Part shown: piece after piece, positions 35,510 through 48,311 of the stretch
Position numbering within the stretch: the stretch's first letter is position 1
Layout: each line of letters starts with the position of its first letter
Assembly (NCBI GenBank): GCA_029582155.1
Contig: CM055909.1
Coordinates: 44,576,967 to 44,640,966 of the forward strand
Origin: Panopea generosa
Taxonomy: Eukaryota; Mollusca; Bivalvia; Adapedonta; Hiatellidae
Length of the DNA: 64,000 nt
Direction: 5' to 3'
The notes under the pieces: generated by a model
Told to the model about the DNA's origin: nothing
What the model saw: only the letters and a program-made list of their open reading frames with translations
Databases searched by the model: none
Position numbers and translations under genes: made by a program

Positions 35510-36345
35510 AAAATAATGTGGTCGTAATCGCAATAATGCTCTAGCAACAAAATTGGCTTGAGTGTTGTGTTAATAGATGTGATGGGTAAATGTATTCGTA
35601 ACTCCGCTAAAGGTGTAACCCCACCATTGATTTTTGTTCTTTATTCTATAGTAAATAATAATAGTTTGAAGGCTTGTCATTCATAGAGAGTCCCAAATGA
35701 AAGAAGTGAAACCTACATTTTACTGTTTGTCAAACTCTGCACTATCAAAATATGATGAGAAAAGTAGAGGTCATGTGTCATATAAGAGATTTTTTTTCTG
35801 CTCAGTGTGTACACTGGTGACAAAGTGAAAGTAGACTTCCGAAATCATGAATTCATACCCCAATTTCCAAGCATCATTTTTTTTTCTTCTAAATTCACAA
35901 TTCAAACATGACAATGCTATCAAAATGTTCAAAATACATCAATAATGCCATTCAAATAAAAAAAATGAGCATTAAAATAAGGAAAATGCATTTTTAAAGA
36001 AGAAGAATTGAGGATTATTTATAACCGCCATTATGCGACTACCCCACGGAAGCACTTCCTTTTTGCAATGGTGGCACTATGCCTAAAACACGAACGCGCT
36101 GCAATTATAAGCCGATTTGTCCGGAAATAACCGAGTAGTTACGAATGATGCGACCGTAATCGAAACAACGCTCGGCCATTTCCGCTCTAGAAACAAAAAT
36201 TGGCTTGAGCGTTATTCCAATTGATGTGATCGGTAAAAGTAAGCATTTGTAACTTCGATAATACGCGAAGCAAAGCGCTGCGATTATAAGCGGATTTATT
36301 TGGACATAGCTGAATGGTTACGATTGGCTATTTCCGTGATGACCC
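35510..36345. repeat. Diverged direct duplications around a TGGCTTGAG motif
   Basis: Two segments, about 35,518-35,605 and 36,150-36,255, share the order GTAATCG, AACAAAATTGGCTTGAG, GTGTT/GCGTT, GATGTGAT, GGTAAA and TTGTAACT-like words. A second pair, about 36,090-36,150 and 36,278-36,340, shares GCGCTGC, ATTATAAGC, GGATTT and TGGTTACGA words at roughly 190-bp offset. This is an old, diverged tandem repeat of unknown family. Confidence 0.5.
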
Positions 36346-36865
36346 GATTGTTGTTCTGAATGACGTGTAACTCTGTCTAACGCAATCACAAATAAAGTTC
36401 CAAACTCCGGATCTTTTGTTATTTACTACTTACCAAGAGTTTCTGCTGAAAAACTTGTATACATAAAATAACGATGATTATAACGATCATTATAATAATT
36501 ATCATAATAATAAGTATGTATAAATAGCAACAACACCAAGAACACAACAACTAAAAATAGTTAGGTCTCTTTTATTTTCATCTGTTATGTTTACACAGTT
36601 GGAAAAGAAAGTGTTCACTTTTAAGTTTAAAATATTTGCTTTTCTATCTATCGTACATGTATAACGTATTTGCACCTACATGTAAGCAAGGATACTTATC
36701 GGTCAATCCTGAAAACCGGCTCAATACGTACAGCATATGACACAATTATTTAAATTGCATACAACAAATTTAGCAAAAATAAACAGTGTCCACTTTATTT
36801 TGCAACCGAGTGTAAAATATTTTGGGGCCATAAATCTATATAAATACAATTATAACAGGTGAGAT
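36346..36865. other. Non-coding
   Basis: AT-rich with repeats of ATAAT; no gene supported. Confidence 0.5.
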
Positions 36866-36867
36866 GC

Positions 36868-37338
36868 CACGGACTTATATAGAGAAGGATCGGAAACTAG
36901 CATATCCATACCAAATGTTCAAGTTATAAAATAACACGTGAAAGAATTATTTATTTGACAAATTATTCATTCAAATTAATAGGAAATTGTGTTCTAGTAC
37001 ATAAAATGTAAGCTTTATGTTACCTTTCTTACTTTATTGCTTTTCAATCAAACTTATTTTATATTTATAACATATCAGTTTAAGGTAAAATCTAAAGGGA
37101 TATTATTTTTATCATTTTTATGTGGCATTGTGCACACTACTTCACCAATTGTAAACATAAATTGCTGTAAATATCTCATTTTCTTTAGATGCTGTTATGC
37201 AAAGTAATACATTTTGCTTTGAATTTCTGATTTAAATAGAATATAAATGAAAATGAGATTTCGCGAGAGTTTGTGTGAATACGTGAGCTTTCACAAAACG
37301 AGAATGAGTTTCATATCCTTCTCTATATAAGTCCCCGG
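36868..37338. mobile_element. Possible MITE with inverted ends
   Basis: GGACTTATATAGAGAAGGAT near 36,871 is mirrored by ATCCTTCTCTATATAAGTCC ending near 37,335. The 20 bases match perfectly in inverted form, followed by GAAAC/GTTTC. The interior is about 430 bp, AT-rich and non-coding. No convincing target duplication is visible. Confidence 0.55.
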
Positions 37339-37905
37339 AATGACATAAATTAATATAAATATATAATAAGTGACGCTTCTTTAATATATTTCTTCGTGTC
37401 TGGAACCATCGGTGAGTCTCTAACATACAGCTCGTAATCAACCAATCAGAATTGTGATGTAGATGTCGTCAGAAATGTACCTTGTGATAATCACTCTCTT
37501 CATAATCAATTTCTTAACATACCCGAGTACAGTTGTAAATAGATCAGTAAGATAAACGCTCCGGTAGGGTAAATTTTCCAAGTTACGTTTTAACCAATAA
37601 ATTACATTTTTACAAAATATTTAAAATAATTTATAAGGACAAAAGGCAATTTTGATAAGTTTTTCCTGAACTCTATGTCTAGCATGTATCTGTCCATGTG
37701 ATGCAAATAGAATATTTAAATACCCCTGTATAAAACAGACCCTTTATTTCGTTTTTTTTTATAAGGAAACATTTATAAATGGCCGAGCGGAAACTTCTTT
37801 ACACTTTTGTGGCCAATGATGAAACAATCGTAAAATATATTTCGACTTTAGTTTTTATTAGACCAACTGGAAAACAATCATTATAAAAATCATCAAAAAT
37901 ATTAA
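37339..37905. other. Non-coding
   Basis: No gene or known repeat recognised. Confidence 0.5.
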
Positions 37906-37914
37906 AATGTTTTT

Positions 37915-38022
37915 CGATATTTCAAAGCTGGCGTGACCCACCAGTTTTAAACTTAACATAGGCATGGTTAAAATTAATTTCAATTTTTCAAAGCTGGCGT
38001 GACACCACCAGTTTTAAACATA
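37915..38022. repeat. Short tandem duplication
   Basis: TTTCAAAGCTGGCGTGAC, then CCACCAGTTTTAAAC, occurs twice with an offset of about 66 bp. Confidence 0.75.
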
Positions 38023-38540
38023 AATAATTCAGTGTGTGGTAATAGAGTTTTATCTCCAAATGGTTATACGTTCATTTAAAGATAAATATGGATTTGATGC
38101 TGGAAATTAGGAAAAATGATGTTTACATTGACTACATGTGTCTCTTTAAATACATACTTACTTTACATATGGATTTATAGCTTTAAAATGCATTTTGATC
38201 TCAAAATTTTATAATTTGTGAATCCCCATCTAATAGAGTGTTAAGCTTACTGCTCTGTTTACAGCTGGGCCAGCGTATATATTACAGGACTGGTATTCAT
38301 AAATCATCTGGATAATTTTACTTGAGTTTGTTTATAAATTGAATACATCTTATTGGTTAAATGTGATAAACACCTAACTAACAAATAGCAATTCAGCAAA
38401 AAAAATCAACTAAAGTGAAACAGTTTAAGAATAACATAAGAAGCTTTACGAATACCGGCCCTGTCTGCTCGACTGTGAACTCTGTTTAGGTGTCACAGAG
38501 CAATTAACTAAAATATTTTTTATTTATCTTGTGGATTAAA
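38023..38540. other. Non-coding
   Basis: AT-rich; nothing recognised. Confidence 0.5.
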
Positions 38541-38544
38541 TTCA

Positions 38545-38728
38545 TTTATTTCAGCCTGATTGCGAAATGAGCTCAGGGCTTTTGTGAATCACTATCGAGT
38601 CCATTTCATGGATAGAACCAGAACTAAGTGTCATTAATGAGACGGCGTTCATGTCGAATATGAGATCAAACCATAAACCTCTGGTGTGAGCGGCAGACAC
38701 CTTATCAACTACACCAACAGCCCGCTTA
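38545..38728 (-). repeat. tRNA-derived SINE (minus strand)
   Basis: On the minus strand the head carries an A-box-like TGGTGTAGTTGATAAGGTG (complement of about 38,698-38,716) and a B-box-like GGTTTGATCTC (complement of 38,662-38,672). The body contains CTGGTTCTATCC and GAAATGGACTCGATAGTG. A very similar body phrase occurs in the element at 39,195, so both belong to one SINE group. Confidence 0.7.
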
Positions 38729-39194
38729 TCGTATAAATATTATATAAAATCAAACATAAGTTTCACTTCTTTTTATAAAATTACTGCTTCTATTTAATGT
38801 TGATGGTCCCCGTTAGATATAAAGTTTCTATTTTAAAAAATGAAAATGTGTCAATATGGCACGGATGCCCAAGTTATATTTTACACAATTTATCAAACAT
38901 TTAGCCAAAAAATAGACAATAATAACAGGCTGTAAACTATAATGTATATATAATAAATAAAACGTCGACCAATATCGAACTTGACATGCGTTATATGATT
39001 ATACACTTACAGATAATTTACAAGTCCTTTCTGGGCTCTAATCTGCTATGTTATTTAAAATATCACAACTATTCACTTTATTTTGCCTTTCTTAGCAAAG
39101 TGTCACTATTTATATCGTCATTAAATTATACAGTGGATACCGTGGACGTCGGTCAGTATTCAATACAGTATATACATAAATGGACATATTATAA

Positions 39195-39340
39195 TAACAG
39201 TTACTGCGATGGTCTCTCACATAAGAGGTCGCGGTTTCGATTTCATACTCGACCTGATGTTTTCGCATAAAACACCGAACACGCCAATGCTGGTTCTACC
39301 TAAGAAATGGACTGGAGAAAGAGTCGTATAAGTCTAAACC
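39195..39340 (+). repeat. 5'-damaged SINE of the same group
   Basis: A B-box-like GGTTTCGATTTC near 39,231 is followed by the body phrase CTGGTTCTACCTAAG, AAATGGACTGGAGAAAGAG, matching the element at 38,545 in opposite orientation. The A-box region is not clear. Confidence 0.6.
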
Positions 39341-39989
39341 TTAGGTAAAAAACATACACAAGGATGCTGTGAAAATATATAACTTACAAAGACGTAATCC
39401 CTCCGAATTTGCATAATAAAATCCAATTGAATTGTATGAATGTAATCCAAATATGAATGTAAAATAAGCACATTTTCACTTAATAAAAAGAATAACACAA
39501 TTTGATTTGCACTGTTCACACAATTTGTTTAACTGAAGAAACCCTTTATGGCCATGTGCTTATATTGAACATTGTTTGCACGGAGAAAGTGGGTTTATCG
39601 TAACGATATTCATTACCAGGTAAGTAAGACGTACATGTGCTGTGTTGAAAAACAAGTGCAAATGAAGTTAAGTATATAATAAAAACCAAATTACTTAAAA
39701 AATACACGAGGTTAAAAAGCTGATTCCTTTCAAGATAATATGAAACTTTGCTACATAATCGTAAACTTTTTTTATAAAAATCTGCACTTTTACTTTACAA
39801 CGCAAATTTATGTCATTTTCCTGGGAATAATCTCGATACCACTCACAACGATTTCCACGTGTAATTACGGGATTACTACCTTACACGGTGTTAGAATGAT
39901 AAGTATTTTCTTGGCCTATTTACACATAATCTCCACCCTCAGTAATAATTGCATGACTGATATTAACAGCCTTTGTTATAAATGACCAT
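39341..39989. other. Non-coding
   Basis: No gene or known repeat recognised. Confidence 0.5.
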
Positions 39990-40541
39990 ATACATGTATA
40001 TATTTCTTACACGTGTGGATGTAATTTTACCAAAGCATGTATATTCGCCATTAAAACCGTTTCACGCGTAGTAACAGTCATTAAAATAGGGTATGTTCTG
40101 TCGCAATGGTGATGTTTACACACGCTTTTCGGAAATATGAAAGAAGGAATGAACGAACAAGCGGGTTGGAAGGCGGATGAATCAAATGACAAACGACATA
40201 CTGAATAAATGGACAGTTGATTAAATGAATGAATGAATGAATGAATGAATGAATGAATGAATGAATGAATGAATGAATGAATGAATGAAATGAATGAATG
40301 TATGAATGAATGAATGGGCGTGCGAACAAACGAACAGACTGAATGAACTGGGGTTTAACGGTCTAACGAACGCTTTATAACCACAACAGTAATGCACATT
40401 CCAGACTTACGCTCCATATATACATACAATTTGAAACATATTTTTATGCAAAAAAATATCAACAATCGACGAATCTGGAATTTTCATACTTGCAAAGTTG
40501 TGACTTGGTTCTTCAGTTCCACACTACACTACACTACACTA
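39990..40541. repeat. Macrosatellite unit 0, left part: AATG block and stub of ACACT array
   Basis: The left flank (TTTCTTACACGTGTGGAT through AATGGACAGTTGATT) leads into an AATG/TGAA tetranucleotide array at about 40,225-40,316. A right flank follows (GAACTGGGGTTTAACGGTCT through TTCTTCAGTTCC), then four ACACT pentamers (40,521-40,541). The same order of flanks occurs at about 49,172, 53,109 and 56,684. The pentamer array stops abruptly where a LINE fragment begins. Confidence 0.85.
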
Positions 40542-41880
40542 TAATGAAATGAAAGCAAAACGTTACATATGGTTAAACGAAAATAAGCCAAATGACACCA
40601 ATTCACTTTCATATCAAAATTATAAAAAATCAAAATGTTCTTTTCGACGTTTCCGCAGAGAAGCAGTGTTAATGTTTTTAGAGAGCCAGGTTGCAGAAAT
40701 TGATTCTGCAGCAGAATGTAACAATAATGAATTCTGGGAGCTAATAAATAATCGTCGAAACAAAAAGTCATATACCTCGGGTTTCAAAATGAATGTTAAC
40801 GGTACTATCCTAAAAGAACCGAAGCTAATTAACACGGGTTGGAAAAACTATTTTAGTGAGCTTTACTCACCTAGTCAAGACGTATCATTCAATCCAACTT
40901 ACAAATCGGAAGTGGAATGCAAACTTACTAAGCTAAAAGAAAATTTATCTCATAAATATGGTAGACAACATATTACTAACGAGAAAATGACTCTAAATGC
41001 ATTGAGTAACTGTAAAAAACTTAAAGCCTGCGGGAACGATAAAGTATTTTAAGAAAATATCATACATGGCGGTGTTTTACTGCAGCAGGTGATAATTAAA
41101 CTGTTTAACTGTATGCTTGCTTTTTCACATACGCCTGCAACAATGAAAAATGGCATAATTATAACACTATTTAAAGGCGAAAACAAAAAGAAAATTGACC
41201 CAAATAGCTATAGAGCCATCTCATTGTGTTCATGCATTCTAAAACTTTATGAAAAAAACCTTATTCAGCTGCTTGAAAAGGATGGAACATTGAGCTTTAA
41301 TCCCTCGCAAGGAGGTTTTCAGAAAAATGTCAACTGTCTCATGACATCATATATGTTACGTGAATGCATAAACTATGCAGATGAAAACAATTCACAAATC
41401 TACACCTGTTTCTTAGACGCAAAACAAGCGTTCGATCGGGCATGGATTTCCCTGTTGCTACTTAAATTATTTAAAACTGGCATCGATATTTCACTATTCA
41501 AGTCGATAGCATCATTTTTTCGTAGAATGCTCTAGTTGTGTAAAACCACAAGGCCATACATCGGTCTGGTTCCCCATATTACAAGGAACCAGCCAGGGTA
41601 AACTTGTAACCTAGCAACTGAAAATATTGCACTTCATATAATTTTGTTTTGCAATCATAAAGACTGTATACGGTCTAAGTTATGGGTTAACCTGTCACGA
41701 TTGTTGGGCCCAGAAAATTATGCAAAACTGTGTGCTTATACACCGGAATTACAACTATTCGAAATGTTCAGTGGTTTTGTCTCCTTTAACGTAGATGATA
41801 AAACTAGGGTGAAATTATTCATAACTTTCTTGAAGACGGTCCACAATATTATGACATAATATGTATTAAATTTCCGTGGA
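40542..41880 (+). pseudogene. Truncated non-LTR retrotransposon (LINE) reverse transcriptase
   Basis: The frame from 40,549 covers the stretch before the reverse transcriptase domain (FWELINNRRNKKSYTSG, then TGWKNYFSELY and LKACGNDKVF). After an in-frame TAA at 41,050-41,052 it continues with IITLFKGENKKKIDPNSYRA, LCSCILKLYEK and CFLDAKQAFDRAW, the first catalytic-Asp region of the RT fingers/palm. Then comes a frame change near 41,530 and CVKPQGHTSVWFPILQGTSQG (split here by the frame change upstream). The YxDD catalytic motif is missing. The frame jumps to a C-terminal segment (HKDCIRSKLWVNLSRLLGPE) ending at 41,858, so an internal deletion removed the palm. The endonuclease domain is also missing. 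This is a dead, 5'-truncated copy. Confidence 0.8.
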
Positions 41881-42030
41881 TACAAGAGGATATAGAATGA
41901 AAATGAAATCATGTAAACATAAACTGTTGCAAGCGTGCTGTAATTAACATATTCATTATTTGATATATATCTATATAATAATTGCATATGTTTTTTTACA
42001 TGTATGTGTATGTATTTGTGTGTATATATA
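41881..42030. other. Probable LINE 3' region up to the nested Tc1 element
   Basis: AT-rich, with GTATGT repeats just before the transposon. It is probably LINE 3' untranslated sequence or local microsatellite. Confidence 0.4.
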
Positions 42031-43513
42031 CTAGCGGAAAAAAGAAACTGTGCATGTGTAAAATGTTCATGTATCGCTCAATTTTATAAAGTTAAAGCTT
42101 GAAACTTTACACAGGTAAGTTGTGTATCCCTCTCGGTCATTTACACTGGTCAGTGCATGGGTTGCACGGGTAGTTTGTTTGTCTGGCCAACGTCTTCGTT
42201 TTCACGTTTTTTTCGGCTAGCAGTCAATCGCAAACACGTTTGTCGCCTAAACCTGTGTAAAAGCATAGTGTTGATACCTGTAAGACACAAAACCAGCATG
42301 ATTTTGAAAAATGTCTTTGATACGCCATGCCATGGTTGAATGAAACTGACAGATGCCGTGCAGTAGGCATGATTGAAGCTGGTGTACGTCATACTGGCGT
42401 TGCCAGACAATTTGGTGTGAACCGAAATACTGTAAACGCCTTGTGGAGACGGTACCAACAGTTTGGGACCACCAGAGACCGACCTCGGTCTGGACGTCCA
42501 CGCGTAACGTCTAATCGCCAGGATACGTACATCCGGGTCAACGACTCGGAACTGCTACTTTGACGGCTAGAAGTATTTCTGGCCTTAGAAGAGTTAGTCC
42601 CCGAACGGTACGTAATCGATTGCTTGAACGAGGCATACGTCCAGCCATACATCCTGTTCTCCAGCAACGTCATCGTGTAGCACGTTTTGCCTGGTGTAGA
42701 CGACACATACACTTCACGCAACAGGACTGGGCACGTGTTGTTTTCACGGATGAGTCCAGGTTTCATCTCGACAGCAGCGACGGCCGTTCTAGAGTGTACC
42801 GTCGTGTTGGTGAACGTTTCCGTGGCAGTTGTGTGATTCAACGACGTCCATTCGGCAGAGGTAGTGTCATGGTGTGGGGTGGCATCTCATCCCATGGCAG
42901 AACAGCTCTTGTGGTTGTGGACGGCACACTTACAGGCATCAGATACCGTGACGAAATCATACGTCCTCACGTCCTTCCATTTGTGCAGCAACGTAACGCC
43001 ACGCTGCAACAGGATAACGCTCGCCCGCACGTCGCGCGGGTCGTCACCAACTGCTTGATCCAGAACAATGTGAATGTGCTGCCCTGGCCTGCAATGTCAC
43101 CGGATATGTCGCCTATAGAACACGTGTGGGAAGAGATGCAGCGTCGCTTACGTCGCCTCCAAAATCAGCCGTTGACGTTACCTGACCTGTCACGTGAGCT
43201 TGTGAGAATCTGGAATGGTATTCCCCAGGCATTTTTCAGCACACTTGTCGCATCAATGAGGCGTCGTTGCTAAGCATGCATCGATTCTAGTGGTGGACAT
43301 ACACGGTATTGATGAGATGAACTTTGTTTAGAGAACGTCTCTGAAAACTGATCTCTATCCAAGACGCTGATGATGCAATAACCATATTAATTGAGCTGGT
43401 GTTAAATAAAGGTCAAATAAAACCCTGTTGAATTTTATTTTTTTTTGCGATTTCTTATATATCTCCTAAGTTATAGCATATTATACCCATGCACAGTTTC
43501 TTTTTTCCTCTAG
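42031..43513 (+). mobile_element. Tc1-like transposon nested in the LINE insertion
   Basis: The left terminus CTAGCGGAAAAAAGAAACTG (then TGCATG; 42,031-42,056) is mirrored at 43,488-43,513 with one mismatch in 26 bases. TA flanks both ends (42,029-42,030 and 43,514-43,515). The length is 1,483 bp, with one transposase on the plus strand. The TIRs differ from those of the element at 15,072, so it is a different family. Confidence 0.92.
42327..43273 (+). pseudogene. Tc1-like DD34E transposase with one frame break
   Basis: The start is the ATG at 42,327 (MPWLNETDRC). The N-terminus has an HTH (GVRHTGVARQFGVNRNTV), then the SGRPRVTS linker motif. Near 42,530-42,545 a small deletion shifts the frame. 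The second frame runs without stop through TARSISGLRRVSPRTVRNRL, VVFTDESRFHL (first Asp), GRGSVMVWGGISS, LQQDNARPHVARV (second Asp) and MSPIEHVWEEM (catalytic Glu). It ends at 43,273 with SMRRRC. Exactly 34 residues separate the second Asp and the Glu, the Tc1 spacing. Apart from the one break the catalytic domain is intact, and the TIRs are nearly perfect. This makes it the youngest-looking mobile element in the window. It cannot make an unbroken protein as read. Confidence 0.9.
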
Positions 43514-43515
43514 TA

Positions 43516-43770
<255 letters not shown>

Positions 43771-44222
43771 GCGATCATGTGTGCGTGCGAACGAGAGACT
43801 TGTGAGCTTATCCTAGTTGTCTTGATGTTTTGTTTCGATTAAGGCTGTCTGATATGATGTGCTCAGTATGTATTATCAATGTGAATTTTAATAAACAATA
43901 AGACATGTAAATATTTTTTCTCCAACAATATATAACTATGACTATTATCCTTATCATATATGTAAGTCAAATATGTTTGTGTTGTTGTTGTCATTAATGT
44001 AAATAGCTATCGTACAAACATTACTTACCTGCTTTATTTTTCATATGGTTCTTAACTAGTTCTATATATGAAATCTACATGTTGAAATGTAAATACTGAT
44101 TGTTAGACAATATTGATATTGTAACTACATGTATTTATAAATATTTTCAAATAATTGCCATTATATCATGTTTGCATAATATGTATTATCTCTTCATATA
44201 TGGAGGAAATTAAGATTATATA
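43771..44222. other. Remainder of the insertion, non-coding
   Basis: AT-rich. It lies between the microsatellite and the point where macrosatellite unit 0 resumes (44,223, TGTTTCACCAACATGAACG). It may be LINE 3' sequence. Confidence 0.45.
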
Positions 44223-45260
44223 TGTTTCACCAACATGAACGTTAGCAAAGCAGCCTGGCAATCATGATTTTTGTCAGGTCCCAGTTAAACTGCATTTTTA
44301 TTTCATTGATATGCATTACATCAATAAAATAACCAGTGAAACAGAAGACTGTAAGTTATTGTTTTGTTCGTAAACCATCTTGGAAACACTGAACACGTAA
44401 AAACGGACACACTGTTGACCAGGGCTTGGCCTGGTTAACTCTGTCGATAACGCGTCTGCCGATCAATTCAGAAACTGCGAGTTCGAATCACCGTCCTGCC
44501 ACAGTCAGCGTTATAATTGATTGCCATACGTTTCACACCGCTGATTCGCCTGGAGTTGCGGGTTCAATCCCCAGCTCGATCCGATTGCCTCAAACATAAA
44601 AAACAATCAATACTTATTCCACCCAATAAGCGGACTCGAGATCCGAGTACTGGTTAAAATTCAAGGATCCAAGGAAAGATTAGTTCAATAACTAGTTACT
44701 TATTTGGCCTCGAGGGCATGAATATTCAAACAAACTATTTAACAAATAGTCAATTATCAGTAGTATCGAAAGAGTTATTTCCCTTATCGTACATAAAAAA
44801 ATGACCATTGATCTAGTTAAGGTTCGTAAATAAAAACATTTTCCAACCAATTACACTGAGAATTTAAACATGTCGTAAACTGAGTTGTAGTTCAACAATG
44901 TTTTGAATGTTTGTTTGATTTATCTGCGTAATTAATAGGACACGGTGTTTAACAACAGAGCAATGGTCATCGTTTTGTGGGAGCTGCAGTAAACTTATTC
45001 TTGCAATCACACTTGCAACCCTGCTGGTGGTTTACTTAATCAAAATAAAGTACATGTATGGCAAAACAATAATAAAATAGGCGTAGCATGTTATAGAGGA
45101 ATCATAGATTCTACAAAGCGACATTGGACTAACACGGGTCCATTTTAAACCCTGAAGTGGATCTTCGTCCCATTGTGGTTCAAGCCGATGTCTATATATT
45201 ATCTATTTATTTACATGTCTATGTATATAAAGATGTACTGTTTGTAAGTCAAATAAAAGG
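44223..45260 (+). repeat. Macrosatellite unit 0 tail with SINE-like core (long form)
   Basis: The tail resumes after the insertion and has lost about 45 bp that other copies have before TGTTTCACC. It contains a tRNA-like core at 44,418-44,505 (TTAACTCTGTCGATAACGC as A box, GAGTTCGAATC as B box). A second B-box-like GGGTTCAATCC lies about 80 bp further on. This long form continues past GCAATCACACTTGCAACCC to a GTACTGTTTGTAAGTC end near 45,250, as at 54,788-54,988. Confidence 0.85.
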
Positions 45261-45302
45261 TATATTCTGTTCTGTTCTGTTCTGTTCTGTTCTGTTCTGA
45301 AA
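45261..45302. repeat. TTCTG pentamer microsatellite
   Basis: About seven copies of TGTTC/TTCTG in a row directly after the long tail. Confidence 0.9.
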
Positions 45303-46066
45303 TGCACCTTACCACTGAAGTCCTGGATTCAAGCCAAGGTCACCCCTTCACTCTTACTCTCTCTCTACACCCTCGCCAAAATGTGAGACACTTTGCCAAG
45401 TACTTGCAGAAGGACAGTAGTTTTACTCAGGTTCATTCTGAGGTCTTCCATCATCAATAAAACTTGTCACTTATATCCTGTATTGTATTGGAAATATGAA
45501 ATAATTAAACATGCTGCACGGAATATGCCATTTGTATATTCCGTAACATCCGTCCGTCCATCCGAAAGGGTTACTCGAAAAGTATCCAGGCAAGGTTTGT
45601 GGAATGTTGCATGTAAATAGAGGGCAATAAGGAGACAATGCAGGCTTTTTTGAGTCAGACAAAAAGTGTGGTTGCTTTAACAACAGCATTGGTAAAATTA
45701 CAGATACAACCTGGATCTTTTGGTAACACTAAAAGTATCGAAGCTACGTTTGTGAAACTTAGCATGTGGATTGAAGTTTGGGGAGGCCATGCACAACATT
45801 TTATTACTTTTTCAGTCGGATAAAAAAAAGTGGTTGCTATGGCAACAGAATTTGTAAACCGTTAGAGAGGTTATATAGAGTGTGCAATACTCCAGTGTCT
45901 TGTTTTTTTCTGATATAGAACTAACAAACAGACACAACACAATAAGTTTGCATTACCAATTTGGATCACTGCATGAATCATGTCGCCACTGGGGGACGAT
46001 TCACGGAAATATCGTCTGCCAAATGTGTCTGGCGTTGTTTTTCAAATGCATTCTTAATATAAGTCT
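45303..46066. other. Unique spacer with a diverged duplication
   Basis: Two phrases, AGTCAGACAAAAAGTGTGGTT at about 45,649 and CAGTCGGATAAAAAAAAGTG at about 45,813, each followed by a CAACAG word, suggest an old duplication offset by about 165 bp. No gene is supported. Confidence 0.5.
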
Positions 46067-48090
46067 TGCATGATATTATAATGTCTTGGTCTAATGTCCA
46101 TTGATGATATATTTTTATCTCAACCTAAGGTCCATGTATGATATTATTATATCAGCCTAATGTCCATGTATGATATTATTATATCAGCCTAATGTCCATG
46201 TATGATATTATTATATCAGTCGATGTCCATGTATGTTATTATTATTAACAGCCTTATGTCCATTTATCATTTTCTTATATCTCAGCCTAAAATTTATGCA
46301 TGATATTACTTTACCTCAGCCTAATGTACATGTATGATATTATTATATCTCAGCCTAATGTCCATGTATGAAATTATTATATATCAGCCTTCTTTCCATT
46401 GATGATATTCTTATATCTCAGCCTAGTGTTTATGCATGTTATTACTATATCTCAGCCTAATGTTCATGTATGATATAATTGTATATCAGAATAATGTCAA
46501 TTGACAGTAATATTATATCTCAACCTAATGTCCATGTACGCTATTCTTATATCTCAGCGTAATGTCCATGCATGTTAGTATTTTGTATCAGCTTAAGGTA
46601 TATGTATGATATTATATAACAGTCTAATGTCCATGCATGATATTATTATATATCGGCATAATGTTCATGTATGATATAATTATATCTCAGCCTAATGGCC
46701 ATTTATGATATGACTATATTTCATTCTAATGTCCTTACATGCTATTCTTATATCTAAGCCTAATGTTCATGCATGATATTGCTAAATCTCATTCTAACGT
46801 CCATTCATGATATCTTATATATTGGCATAATGTCTGTTTATGGTATTATTATTTCTCAACATAATGTCAATGTGTGCTATACTTATATCTCAGCGTTATG
46901 TCCATTTATGTTATTATTCTATCTCAGCCTAATGTCCATGTATGATACTATAAAAAAGCCTAATGTGCATGCATGATATAATTATATTTTAGCCTTATGT
47001 CCATTAATGATATTATTATATCTCAGCAAAAGTCCATGCATGATATTCTTATATCTCAGCCTAATGTCCATGCATGATATTATTATACCAAATCCTAATG
47101 TCCATTTATTATATTCTTATATCTCATTCTTATGTCCATGCATTGTTTTCTTCTATCCCAGTTTTATGCCATTGCATGATATTCTTATATATCAGCTGAA
47201 TGTTCATGTATGATATTACCATATCTCAGCTAAAGTCCATGCATGATATCTTATATCTTAGCCTAATGTCCATGTATGATATTTTTTATCTCAGCCTTAT
47301 GTCCATATATGACATAATTATATATCAGCGTGATTTCCATGTATGAACTTCTTATATCTCAGCGTAATGTCCATTTATGATATTTTTATATCTCAACCTA
47401 ATGTCCATGCATGGATTTCATCTATCCCAGCCTTATACCATTGCATGATATTCTTATATCTTAGCCTATGTCCATGCATGATATTATTATACCAAATCCT
47501 AATGTCCATTTATGACATTCTTATATCTCATTCTTATGTCCATGCATTGTTTTCTTCTATCCCAGTTTTATGCCATTGCATGTTATTCTTATATATCAGC
47601 TGAATGTTCATGTATGATATTACCATATCTCAGCCAAATGTCCATGTATGATATTATTACATTTCATCCTTATCTCCATATATGATATGATTATATATCA
47701 GCCTGATGTCCATTCATGGTATTCTTATATCTCGGTCTAACTTCCATGTATGATAAACTGATATCTCAGCCTAATGTCAATGCATGATATTCTTATATTA
47801 CAGCCTAATGTCCATGCATGGAATCCTTATATCTCAGCCTAATTTCCATGTAAGATATACTTATATCTTAGCCTAATGTCCATGCATGATATTCTAATAG
47901 CCCAACCTAATATACATGTATAATATTGTTATATATCAGCCTTATGTCCATGCATGATATTCTTATATCTTTGCCTAATGTCCATGTACGGTATTATTAT
48001 ATCAGCCTAATGTCCTTTCATGATATTCCTCTATCTCATCCTAATGTTCATTCGTGATGTTCTTATATCTCAGCTGAATGTTCATGCAAT
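46067..48090. repeat. 34-bp minisatellite array 1 (about 59 copies)
   Basis: The unit is CCTAATGTCCATGCATGATA followed by TTCTTATATCTCAG. Common alternates are CATGTATG, TTATTATATC and TCATCC. It ends in GCTGAATGTTCATGCA and joins the ACACT array directly, without an AATG block. Open frames inside are satellite artefacts. Confidence 0.95.
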
Positions 48091-48311
48091 ACACTACACT
48101 ACACTACACTACACTACACTACACTACACTACACTACACTACACTACACTACACTACACTACACTACACTACACTACACTACACTACACTACACTACACT
48201 ACACTACACTACACTACACTACACTACACTACACTACACTACACTACACTACACTACACTACACTACACTACACTACACTACACTACACTACACTACACT
48301 ACACTACACTA
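48091..48311. repeat. ACACT array, unit 1 (about 44 copies)
   Basis: An essentially pure ACACT pentamer run. It is open in several frames as Leu-His-Tyr-Thr-Thr repeats, not coding. Confidence 0.97.

Noticed and set aside
43890-43910. ACAATAAGACAT match to the macrosatellite tail as a remnant of its missing 45 bp
   Set aside because: Only 12 bases match and the flanks do not; chance is as likely.
44418-44505. Functional tRNA gene (and the five other copies)
   Set aside because: A and B boxes are present, but the T-arm and acceptor stem do not pair and the anticodon loop is irregular. It is better read as a SINE-like core.
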